Part shown: positions 51,365 through 61,906 of the stretch, one piece after another
How positions within the stretch are numbered: position 1 is the first letter of the stretch
Layout: each line of letters opens with the position of its first letter
Source of the DNA: Hemibagrus wyckioides
Lineage: Eukaryota > Chordata > Actinopteri > Siluriformes > Bagridae
Reading direction: 5' to 3'
Length of the DNA: 64,000 nt
NCBI RefSeq assembly: GCF_019097595.1
Contig: NC_080715.1
Location: 22,733,573-22,797,572, forward strand
The notes under the pieces: generated by a model
Seen by the model: only the letters and a program-made list of their open reading frames with translations
Told to the model about the DNA's origin: nothing
Database searches by the model: none
Translations under genes and position numbers: made by a program

Positions 51365-51412
51365 ATACACTTTTCAAATTTGGCGCTACTTCCGGCTGTT
51401 GGCGGAAGTGCA
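51365..51412 (-). promoter_or_regulatory. ska3: SKA3 core promoter candidate: CDE/CHR plus two ETS sites
   Basis: On the minus strand CCGGAAGTAGCGCCAAATTT continues into GAA: a GCGC element (51383-51386), a 4-base spacer, then TTTGAA (51373-51378). This is the spacing of CDE/CHR modules bound by DREAM/MMB in G2/M genes, and GCGCCAAA is also E2F-like. ETS-type GGAAGT cores lie at 51388-51396 and 51401-51410. It lies about 340 bases upstream of the start codon, consistent with a 5'UTR intron. Confidence 0.6.
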
Positions 51413-51944
51413 AATTGCTATGTCGGTAATAAAGGTATTGTAATAGTTGCGGCGTTGTGGGTGTTAAGGGGACTTAATAACAATAATAAATCACGGAGAC
51501 CATGACGAGCTCTTCATTTACAGCCTTTTTTTTACTTTTTTTTTTTCTCTTCTCTCTCCTTAATTACACCCCCAGAAAGTCACTGCTTTTTCAAGTCCCA
51601 TAGACTCTTCCAAGTAGAAAATAAGTCCACTCATAAACACAAAATATTATTAACAAAACATAGACTCTCTGTCATTTAACTCTTACAGTATCACAAATGA
51701 TAAGGGATAATCATTTAGAATTATTTTTTCCCTGTCAGCCAGGAACAGGAATTTAAGGCTATAATGTGCAGAGACTTATCCAGACATTTTTGGCCATATA
51801 GTGTATAATAAATCACATTTCATAGCCATACATTTACTTTTTTTTAAACAAAACTATAACGATCTTTAAATCAGTATAATTTTGTATGAAATTATGTATC
51901 CCCATATTTAGGCAAGCTTGTTTGTACTATATATAAGATAAGAA

Positions 51945-52325
51945 GATAAGATAAAACTTTATTGATCCCACAGTGGGGAAATTCAATTGTCACAACAATT
52001 CAACAGACAGTTAACATGCAGGTTTTTAACCTAAAGATAGAAAGAAAGAGAATTAAAAAGAAATTATGTAAAAATTATAAAAGAAAATAAATAAATAAAA
52101 ATATTGCACAATACAAATAATAATAAACTAAATAACAATACAAATAGTAAAAGAAAGTACGATTATATAAAATTATAAACATAAAAAAAATTATAAAATA
52201 TAAAATTATAAAATGGTAAAATATTGCACATTGGAACAGCACTGTAATGCGGTGTTGTAAAGCCGCTGGTATGAATGACCTGCGGTAGCGCCAAGCGTCC
52301 TGTCTATGACTTTTAATTTGACATT
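51945..52325 (-). mobile_element. LINE 3' end fragment
   Basis: The minus strand ends GAATTTCCCCACTGTGGGAT then CAATAAAGTTTTATCTTATC, the CR1/L2/Rex1-type terminus with an imperfect ATCTT repeat. Upstream codons (GHSYQRLYNTALQCCS) look like the usual LINE C-terminus. The left part (52070-52200) is A-rich and degenerate. Confidence 0.65.
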
Positions 52326-53023
52326 TATTGACATTTATTTTAGAAAATAATCTTCGAGAAAATTAGTTTTCAGTTTAAAAATTGATTTTTTTTTTACTGT
52401 AAGAAGAATTTAAAAAGAACTGTACATGTTAAAAGACATGTTTTAAGTCACAAGACTTTTATTTTGTTGACGGAGTTTATATCACCCTTGATCTCGGATG
52501 TTTTACAGAGCAGCATGTTACGCCGGCGACCATACTAGCGTACTAAACAGTATGCTACAGCGTGTACTTTCGCACTACTGTCACATGCTCTGTAGTGCGC
52601 TAGTATGCGGTTTAGGACGTAAACTGTGTCCCTCCTACTAGTCACCAGCACGTTGTATGAGGAAGGGCACATAAATATAACTACTGGTTATGTAAGTTAG
52701 CAGTGGTTTTAATTCTTGGTCCTGATCATTCTTAATAACTGCTAATTTGATTTTATTAAGCGGTTCTCTTGCAGGATCTCAGAAACGGAAGCAGTAGCCT
52801 GTGTAACTTATATTATAAACCAGTTGCTAGCTCGCTAGCTATCATTAGCTACAGTGTGGTATTAGAGGTTAGCTAAAATAGTTATTTTAAACTTCACATG
52901 TGGACTGATCATTAAAGTTGCTTGCTTACTGTGTGAGGTATAGAAAGGCGTTATGGTATTAATGTTAAGTACTGTTAGCGTTACTGAGTTCTGTGTTACG
53001 CAGTTGACCTTAAGTGTAATTCA

Positions 53024-53035
53024 TGCGCATGCGCA
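53024..53035. promoter_or_regulatory. cox17: NRF1 site upstream of COX17
   Basis: TGCGCATGCGCA is a perfect palindromic match to the NRF1 consensus, 172 bases before the COX17 start codon. NRF1 is a known general activator of cytochrome oxidase genes. Confidence 0.65.
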
Positions 53036-53206
53036 GTTGGTAATATATTAGTCAGTAGTGACCATACTGAAGTGTCTACCATTTAATGAGGGAGTTAATT
53101 GAGTAAATATGTGGGTTGGCTGATTTTACAGTAAATTTACAATCCTTTCAGCTACTTAACATCAGTAATAGTTTTCTTGTGCTGTTGCAGCTCATCTTCA
53201 AGGACA

Positions 53207-55027
53207 ATGTCAAGCTTAGCTGCTGCAAGTGTGGAGCCCAAAGCTGCTGAGGAGAAGAAGCCACTGAAGCCATGCTGTGCCTGCCCTGAAACTAAAAAAG
53301 CAAGGGATGCCTGGTAAAGAGATCAACACCAACATTTACTCCATTAAAGCCCGGTCACTGAGTCAAGGGAGAAAATAATCCTGTATTCAGGCATGTTGAG
53401 TTGGAATGAGTCATAAAGCATTTCCGGTTTCATCATCCTGAAGTCAGTGGGTTTTTGGTTAAATGCCTGAAATAAGGTCTGTTGTTAACGCAAGTTCAAT
53501 ATATTTTCATGTTTTATTCTACAACATAAAATACATTAGTAATACCCCACTTGTGATTTAAAAAAAACAAAAAAAACCCTTTATCTTCCTTGAAAGAGGC
53601 AGTTGTTAACAGGTGGTTAAATGGGGCTACAGAGTACAATAAAAGTACAGTGACAGTAAAAGTAATTGCACCAAACAGAAAAACTCATCTTCTACAGCCT
53701 TGTTGTGCTTATACTAATAGCATGCACTTGCAAACTGTTCCAGCTCAAACTTTTCATCCATTCAGATTCAACCACAAAAAAAGAGCACAGTGGATCCTTA
53801 TACTATATTGTCAACAATTATGGGAAACCCCTCCAAATCATTGAATTCAGGGGTTGGGCTTGGCTCTTAATGCTTCAGCATACAAAGACATTTTGGACAA
53901 TTTTATGCTACCAGCTTTGTGGGAACAGTTTGGGGATGACCCCTTCCTGTTCCAACATGACTGTACACCAGTGTACAAAGCAAGGTCCATAAAGACATGG
54001 ATGAGTGAGTTTGGTGTGGAGGAACTTGACAGAGTCCTGACCTCAACCTGATAGAACACCTTTGGGATGAATTAGAGTGGAGACTGTGAGCCAGGCCTTC
54101 TCATCCAACATCAGTGACTGACTGATGTTGTACACTGGTGTGCAGTCATGTTGGAACAGGAAGGGGCCATCTTCAAACTGTTCCCACAAAGTTGGGAGCA
54201 TGAAATTGTGCAAAATGTCTTGGTATGCTGAAGCATTAAGAGTTCCTTTCACTGGAACTAAGGGGCCGAGTCCAACCCCTGAAAAACAACACCTGAATTC
54301 AATAATTTCCAGGGGTGTCCTAAAACCTTTGGCAATATAGTGTATCAGGGAATGAAAGAGTTGTCTTAAGTTTAGTGGTGGTGATTGTGGTAGTCTAGTA
54401 AATGACATTTTTTTTTACCTTATTGATCCTTTTATGAAATTTGATTACCCACTGTCCAAGTTGTTTTAGCTTAATGATATTCAGTAAGTGACGTGTGTGA
54501 GCCATGGCGTGTGTCGTGGCGTGTGTGAGCTTGCCATGGTGTGCTTGTTGTCACTACTAATTCAGGCTTTTTAAAAAGAAATAGTTGACCTGTCAAACAT
54601 GTTGATACATCATTGCTCATATCAGGTGTGTGTTATAAAGTATGTACCTTATTGAGTACATTTTGAGTACCTGGTGTTTTGTTATGTTTTCACATGCTCC
54701 TGTTGCTCAGTAAAGCCACGTTATAATATTGATTGTTTAAATGAACGGAAAATGTAGTAACCTGTGTATGTATTAATCCTCTGTTAGTGATTGAGAGGAA
54801 GTAGTCTTACTGAGTCCATTCACACAGGAACTAGACATTTTTAGCCAAGCTTTGATAAATTTGTGTGACTAATTTTGATGCTTGAAAGCTTACAAGTGAA
54901 TATAAAAGTTCAGGTTGATGTGTGTTGGTTTTCTTTCCCCAGTATAATCGAGAAGGGTGAAGAAAGATGCACAGATCTTATCGAGGCTCACAAGGAGTGT
55001 ATGAGGGCGCTCGGCTTTAAGATATAA
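53207..55027 (+). CDS. cox17: COX17 copper chaperone, complete (63 residues)
   Basis: COX17 delivers Cu(I) in the mitochondrial intermembrane space to SCO1/2 and COX11 for cytochrome c oxidase assembly. There are two coding exons, 53207-53313 and 54943-55027, with the codon for Cys36 split by the intron. The protein has the copper-binding Cys23-Cys24 and a twin CX9C fold (Cys26/Cys36 and Cys45/Cys55), ending MRALGFKI, and is the same length as human. A strong acceptor (CTGTTGCAG) at 53190 just before the start suggests a 5'UTR intron. A second one in the 3'UTR joins 55049 to 55436, followed by AATAAA at 55564. The coding intron contains a fold-back Tc1 element. Confidence 0.97.
53801..54342. 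mobile_element. Fold-back Tc1 family A element (second type)
   Basis: The plus arm starts TACTATATTGTCAACAATTA (diverged TIR) and carries the transposase C-terminal segment to about 54115. A short palindrome, CATCAGTGACTGACTGATG (54109-54127), then leads to an inverted arm ending in the TIR at 54342. Its junction differs from that of 35976, 37544 and 50611. In the COX17 intron. Confidence 0.85.
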
Positions 55028-55435
55028 CAGCAAAGGACTGGATTGTGAGGTGAGAGTGTATTATTAAGTGGTTTTGTACACATATTTACTGAAAATAAAT
55101 GCGATAGACTGATGAAACCTCACATTTATGTAATCCTAGTAAGTGTGTTATGATTGATAATGTTTATTAGTGGATAAACATCTTCAATCTTTTTTTTAAT
55201 GTGTTCTGAATGATCTCCGGTTATATGATAAACAGTCATTCTCTGCTGGTTAATGCTGTCAGTGTGCACTTTAGAGTCAGTGTCTAAGCTTTGTATAAGC
55301 TTATATGGCGTGTTATCCAGAAACAGTAATGAGAAATGAAGCTCAGAAACATTTTAATTATATCTGATGACATAATAATGATTTAAAAAACCAAATCCTA
55401 TTAATAAGCATCTTGGCTTTTTTTTTCTTCCACAG

Positions 55436-55569
55436 GATGCCGTGTGGACTGTGGTGGAATGTGTGGACTACTATTTATATTGCTGTGAGAAGAGATTTTT
55501 TGTGTTTTTTTCCCAGTTGTTCCTCTGAATGTGATGTGTTAGCTTGTTGCAAAATTACTTTGGAATAAA
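55436..55569 (+). other. cox17: COX17 3'UTR exon and polyadenylation signal
   Basis: TTTTTTTTTCTTCCACAG|GATGCC is a strong acceptor at 55435. A matching donor GTGAG|GTGAGAG lies at 55050, 22 bases after the stop, too close to trigger nonsense-mediated decay by the 50-nt rule. AATAAA at 55564-55569 ends the unit. Confidence 0.65.
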
Positions 55570-56479
55570 GATCCTATGCAATCCTATGGAAGTTCCTTCT
55601 TTGATTATAGATTCTTCCATAAACACTCAGTACAGCCATGAAGAGATGGCAGGAGATGATATGAATCTTTTGCCAGCTTTGAAAGAGAGGCTATCTAAAG
55701 CTCTGGGCCAGAATTGATAAAGAATTTATGAATATAATTCTTATCTGGACCTATTTTTATTTCAAGTATAATCTGAAATGTTTAAGATTTGAAACTAAAC
55801 ATCCTTCTTATGCATGTGTCTATACACAGATATAACATTAACTAATTCCTTAAATTGGGGGTCTCCAAAATTTTTTCCTAGGAGAGCTACTTTGACCAAA
55901 TGAAGGTGGTGAAGAGCTACTCGTCTTATATTATTAGTAACGTTTATTTACATGTCAATATCAAACAGTCATATTTTGCAATAAATCAATCTGAGTTAAC
56001 TGATTGAACACAACGGGTTTGCTGACTAGATTTATCAGTTGTTATTATCATCAGATTTCGTTAATTCACTAAATTGTTACATACAAGTCTCCTGGAACAT
56101 ACCCTGATGGCCTGAGCAAGACTGAAAAAGACTCTTTTCATTAAAAAAGGGAACACCTTTGATAGTGAAGGCAATATTAATTTAGAAAACAGAAACCTGA
56201 CATTTTATTAGACTTTATGTGATTAAATAATAGTACTGTTCCTATGCAATTTTAATGGAAGATATTAAACAGTACTTTGCAAAGAAACACCACCCTCACT
56301 AATAAGAAGTGTCTACAGCTTACTCGTTCTGTAGGATCGATTTATTCAACGGTTTTACTTTGGCAAGCTTTATTCCTGATGTTGTCGAATCCCCAGCAGC
56401 TTCCAAGTTAAAAGGATCTGTCATGCGTTTTCTTTATCCAAACTACTTCAATGTGTCTTTTTATTATTATTATTATTAT

Positions 56480-56514
<35 letters not shown>

Positions 56515-58130
56515 ATAATAATAATAATGATGATGATGAAAACTGATTTATTGCTTTAATCATTATTTTATTATTCTATCAAAATTTCTTAAATTATATC
56601 CTTAAATTTCATTTTTCATAATGATGATGATTACAATCATTACTACTCCCTATATTTATTATTTTATTTTTCTTTATTCTAGACACATGATAAGGAAAAC
56701 TTAGTTGGCCTTACACACTTTAAAAACGTGATAAGGTTCACAAACATGTTTTAAGAATAAATGATAAAAGTTCACAAGTGACACTCAATCAATCATTTAG
56801 CTGAGCAGCTGCAAGAACGTTCTCCTTGTATATCACAGTACTTGGCTGCAGTATATGAGCCATGTATGTGTCCACATTCTTTCTGGCTCAGTGCCTTGTA
56901 TGGATGAGAAAGTCTTCTACTGTGAAGTGCAACATTCGCTGTTTATCAGCTTCTGCCACAGGAGGGACTCCAGTCACAACGCAGCTCTGTTAGAAGCAGA
57001 CGGTATTCGAGGAGACAAGATAGAAAAGCGTAAAAAAGAAAGTGTAATAATTATGAATCCCTATTGCTGAAAAATTCAAATTATTTATTATACAAGTATG
57101 TATGTAAATGTCTAGATCTAACTTAAATATAGTGTACACTGGCCAAACAAACAAAGTGCTGTACAAACAAATTAATTATAAAAATAAAAAACAAGACATA
57201 ATGACAAGAAAGCTAAAATGAAACACTGAGTTTAATGTGTGTGTGTGTGTGTGTGTGTGTCCACCAGAATGCACTATACACCACTATGGAGAATTCTGGG
57301 TGTTGAATTAACATGAAATAGTAGTAAACTATTCCTGGCCTCTGCACCCCTACTGGGAGGCAAAATGGTACAGCCCTCTTATAGTGGCTCTTGGAACAAG
57401 ATATGTAGAACTATGAGGACAGATTGTCAAAGAGAGGACAGTAAACAATGTAACATTACTTTTGTGCTTCTACCGACAATCTGCAGTGTGCCAAATCCCA
57501 GAACGTGTCTCTTCTAAGATGTTTTCACCAATTACACTCAAGAGAAAATTGTCATTTTATGGTATGGAAAAATGGCATGCCTGTGCAACTCTCATGCAAC
57601 ACTGTGAAATCTTTTCTCACTTATTATCGGTCGTCATCTCACTCTCCCTGCCATGGTGTGTTATGTTAAGTAGCTGGTCTGCTTTCTGTCTTTGACTCTT
57701 TCCTCCTTGGATTTCAATTCCAAACATGGTTATCCTTCTAGGGGTGTCTCACTTCCCACCCCAGCCCATTCCTTTCCTGCTTTGTGTTTCCAGCAGTGCT
57801 CACTCCGCTGTAGGAGAGAGTAGAGACACGGCAAGACGAAACATAGCAGGTGATATAGTGGAAATTAAATGTGGAGGGGGTGCAAGAGAGATGAAGAGGC
57901 TCACAGAATGAAAGCAGCTACATTCCATAGGTTTTTTATCTGGGGCAAATGGAATAAGGAAGTGGCTAAGAAGGCAACGGGGAACCTTTTATAACTTCAT
58001 GTTTGGTATTCGTTGTGAACTATTTGGCTTTACTAAAAAAAGGAAAATTTATGTCAAATCAGAAAAGAACGGTCCTGTAAAGACTCCTCCTGGACTCCTG
58101 AAGAAAAATCTTTCACGTGGAGAATAGAAC
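55570..58130. other. COX17-POPDC2 intergenic region
   Basis: Contains a TTA/TAG/TAA compound microsatellite (56462-56540) and a (GT)n run (57236-57260). No conserved exon seen. The last few hundred bases before 58131 should hold the POPDC2 5'UTR and promoter; I recognise no clear TATA or muscle element. Confidence 0.5.
56462..56541. repeat. (TTA)n(TAG)n(TAA)n(TGA)n compound microsatellite
   Basis: Four successive triplet blocks: TTA, TAG, TAA and TGA. Confidence 0.95.
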
Positions 58131-59139
58131 ATGAGCAGCACTAACTTTAGCCTCGATACAATAATCTCTGGTCATTCACTATGTGAAGAATGGACCAACA
58201 GCACAGAGGGTGCCATCTACCATCTGGGTAACACCATCCTCTTTTTGGGGTACATGGGTGGCAGTGGAACCTATGGAGCACTATATATCTTCAGTTTTCT
58301 GGCTCCTGCTTTCCTGTGCTTGGCATTGTGGGGCTGGCTGTCAGTGTGTGGCCTCGATGTCTTTCTCTGGAACATCCTGCTGATGCTGCAGTGTCTAGCC
58401 CAGGTGTGCCACCTGATATTTCGGCTGATGCGGGATGGTCTTTCCAATGAGGAGCTTTCTGCCCTCTACTCTGCAGTTTATCTACCACTGGATGTACCTG
58501 TGCAGGTGTTCAAAGAGATCACTGCTGCCTGTGAGAACAAGGTGCTAGCTCTCAAGGCTGAAGAGACTTATGCTGTAGAGGGAAAAACGCCTATTGACCA
58601 ACTCTCCTTTCTGCTCTCTGGAAGGTTAGTAGGTACTTAGTAACATTCAGAATTAGCATTTTACAGTGGACATGTTGAATAATCGCAATAGTTGCATAGA
58701 AAGAAGCATTTATTTGAAAAGTTTGCAATGTTTGCAATGTGTGTGGATACAAGCTCCCTCCCACTGCTCCTTCATTTACAAGTCATGTGTATGACACACA
58801 CCACTTTACCCATATAATCTATATTAAAAAATGTGGTAATTGTTGGAGTGTTTTAATAAATACAGGAATTTAGCCAGAGCTATTGTTTTTCAAGGTATGA
58901 GAAAAAGAGTAAATGGAAAGAGTAAAAAAACCAAAACAAAACAAACAAAAAAAACCCAATTAATTGCAGCTAAATTAAATGTGTTTGTGTCAGAGGTTGC
59001 ACAAAATAAAGATGTTCAAAAAATAGCTGAAAAAGTAACACAATGTTTGTGGATAATTCAGGAGGTTTATCTTTTGTTATTTTCTCTTCTTTCTGAAATG
59101 AATGATATCATGATGATATCAAGCATACTCGTTTTTTGT

Positions 59140-59188
<49 letters not shown>

Positions 59189-59302
59189 GCCAAGCTATAA
59201 CTTACCACCTAACTACCATTATGTAGTTTTATAAACTGTTTTTAATGGGTCCAGTAATTTGTATTATTATTATTATTATTATCATTATTATTATTATTAT
59301 TA

Positions 59303-59364
<62 letters not shown>

Positions 59365-59493
59365 TTATAGCTCAGTTGTTTGATACATGTTTACATGTTT
59401 ATATAAGCACCTATTACTTTACTTTATATATATATTCTTATATTTATAATTTATATAAAATATTACTATTATAATTATATTAAATATTAATAT

Positions 59494-59541
<48 letters not shown>

Positions 59542-60870
59542 TATATGTTATGCCTTGACATTAAATCTTTCTAAGTTCTAATTATAATAATAATAAGTGA
59601 GAAATAAGTTTCCCCTGTGTGCAAATGGTACCATATGTTATATTTGTATACTTACTTTTATATACTTATATACTTTGCCTACAATTCAAACATTTATTTC
59701 TCCCTAGACATAAGTTTAATTTTAAAGATAGATTTAAGCCTAAGGTGAAATCGATCAATTAACTTGTTCAGTTAACGCTCATGCTCAAATTTGACTTTAT
59801 GCAGCTTCAGGGAATAAGGACCATGTCTTTTGAAAAAGAGGATGAACTCAAATGCATGTAAATCAATGGTATTTGATTAGGCATTGTGTTGAACAAAATA
59901 ACTATGATTTTGATTTGTATGCATACACATTTGGCCCAAAATGTCTAAAAACATGCTGTGTTTTACTAATATTCCTTTATAAATGAGTGAAAGAAGATTT
60001 TGGACTTGATTCGATTTGAACACTGTTTTAATAGTGCTATTTAGTTTGGCCTTTAGATCTCACATATTGTTTTTTTTTTTTTTTAGGATTCGGGTGTCTT
60101 TAGAAGGTCAGTTCCTTCATTACATATTCCCTCACCAGTTCCTGGATTCTCCGGAATGGGAATCCCTCAGACCAACAGAGGAGGGAAACTTCCAGGTGCC
60201 ATAATAAATGCTTTTAGAGTCTCTAAACTATAATATGGTTTCTACGGATATGGAATTATTTGCTGTACAATAGCCTATATCTTTTAATACCTAATTCAGT
60301 TCAACATTTAACTGACAACTTCTGAACATTTGATCATCCCCCATTCCTCAGGTGACACTGACAGCGGAAACGGATTGCCACTACATCTCCTGGCGCCGCA
60401 GACGTCTTTACGTCCTTCTGGCCAAAGATCGCTACATTGCTCGTCTGTTCTCAGTCATGCTTGGCAATGACATTGCAGACAAACTCTACTCTCTGAATGA
60501 CAAACTCTTTGCCAAGAGCGGGGTACACCTTGACATCCGTCTGCCCAGCCTCTACCACGTTCTTGCCCCAACGCCACAAAGTAGCGAAGGAGGAAGTGGC
60601 AGTTCCCCACCAAGGGGAAGCCAAGGGAATCAGATTGTTGTGCCAATAGACCCATCACCTAGCAACCAGCATGTAGGTGCAGCAAACTCTCAACAAGGAC
60701 AAGGGAAGGAGCCGCTTCTCAAAGGTCAGCCTTCTCATCGACACTCTTCCTGGGCCACGGATCCTGAGATGCCCTCGGGTGAGGACTCAACCAGCCTAGT
60801 CCTCGAGGACTTTGCTGATATGATAGGCTCTCTAGTGGACTATGGGAGTGAAAGGGATTATTTGAAATAG
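58131..60870 (+). CDS. popdc2: POPDC2, Popeye domain-containing protein 2
   Basis: POPDC2 is a three-pass membrane protein of heart and skeletal muscle that binds cAMP through its Popeye domain and interacts with TREK-1 and POPDC1. Exons: 58131-58624, 60087-60195 and 60352-60870 (1122 nt, 373 residues; human 364). Two N-glycosylation sequons (Asn5, Asn23) precede three hydrophobic segments within about residues 35-115. The Popeye domain carries both cAMP-contact motifs: DSPE (185-188) and FQVT (200-203), the latter split exactly by intron 2. The region LYSLNDKLFAKSGVHLDIRL is highly conserved. The C-terminal tail is Ser/Pro-rich, ending SLVDYGSERDYLK. A second C-terminus is possible by splicing from a donor in exon 3 to 61830. 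The 3'UTR is long, with AATAAA at 62766-62771. Confidence 0.95.
59141..59190. repeat. (AATC)n microsatellite
   Basis: About twelve perfect AATC units. Confidence 0.95.
59262..59366. repeat. (TTA)n microsatellite
   Basis: About 34 TTA triplets with two TCA interruptions. Confidence 0.95.
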
Positions 60871-61123
60871 AAAGTAGGTTGCTGAAGCTAACACACTGGG
60901 CCACAACTTAAGTGACATGTAAGTACACACAAATAGGTTAGGACTGGTAGTGTGGGGAGAAGTGTGTCTGCTGTGTTGTGCACTGTGTTTTGAAGTGGCA
61001 CTGCTGCACACTCATTTGGCATCAAGCACTTGACTAACGTCAGAGAATGCAGGAGAGGAATGTGCTTTGCAGTGAATGTGCATTTAACATCTAACTCTTC
61101 TGTGAGTGTTATTGTATGCATGG

Positions 61124-61125
<2 letters not shown>

Positions 61126-61177
<52 letters not shown>
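61126..61177. repeat. (TA)n microsatellite in POPDC2 3' region
   Basis: About 26 TA units between exon 3 and the alternative last exon. Confidence 0.95.
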
Positions 61178-61180
<3 letters not shown>

Positions 61181-61829
61181 TCTTGTTCTGTGTTGCAAAT
61201 TTTGCAAGTTGTGCAGTAAATCACTGTTTTTTGGATTGTATCTCTGTGTCTACATGAACATGTGTGAGTCAAAGGAGTCAAGTCAAGGCTTTGGGTTCTT
61301 TCCTTGTCTCACATATAACAGATTTATACAGTACACATTTTTAAAAGTAAAAAATGCAAATGGAATTACTGAGTCAGTTATGAGTTTTCTTTTCCATCAT
61401 TCTGCATATCTGTTTGTTTAAAGGCTGGAACGTCATGAGTAATCCAGTGATCCAAATCTGTATGCTCCATTAATCCACCTCTTGCTTCTTTTGAAATTCA
61501 TGCTTGCACCAGCTGTGGGTGATATTGCATTTCATGGGGGGGTGGAAAGGGTAGTATTAGATGGCATGCAGGACAGCTGATGGGAAGAGATGGGCTTTAC
61601 TGTCATTGAAATGCTGACCTTGTACACAAGGCCTGTGGAGGAATGAGAGATATGGGTCGGGCTATGTGGACAGATAGGTTACACCACACTCTAGAGAGGG
61701 ACTGGTAGTGATTCAGACAGATTCAAAACAATCTTAACATAAGTTACTATAGAAGGACTTATATCATGGTAAACTACTGCCATACGATTGCAAATGACCA
61801 CTTGTTGATTTTCTTCATAAATTTGACAG

Positions 61830-61906
61830 AGGGTGATACTCCTGGAAGGTTTCGATATCAAAGAGGACGTGCTCCACTGGCTCCCACGGATACCCCGAGG
61901 CTCTAA
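61830..61906 (+). CDS. popdc2: Alternative last coding exon of POPDC2
   Basis: After the acceptor ATTTGACAG, the frame reads GDTPGRFRYQRGRAPLAPT then DTPRL and a stop. Human POPDC2, as I recall it, ends SRGQAPLAPTHTPEL, so the match is convincing. Entry phase requires one base from upstream. Two in-frame donors in exon 3 fit: CTCGG|GTGAGG (exon end 60778) and CAAAG|GTCAGC (exon end 60724). Both would replace the SLVDYGSERDYLK tail. Confidence 0.7.

Larger units (their letters stand above)
58625..60086. other. POPDC2 intron 1 with simple repeats
   Basis: Holds an AATC tetranucleotide run (59141-59190), a long TTA run (59262-59365) and a TA run (59497-59540). No exon seen. Confidence 0.7.

Noticed and set aside
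58840..59226. Lys-rich 128-codon frame in POPDC2 intron 1
   Set aside because: Runs into an AATC microsatellite and has no family features.
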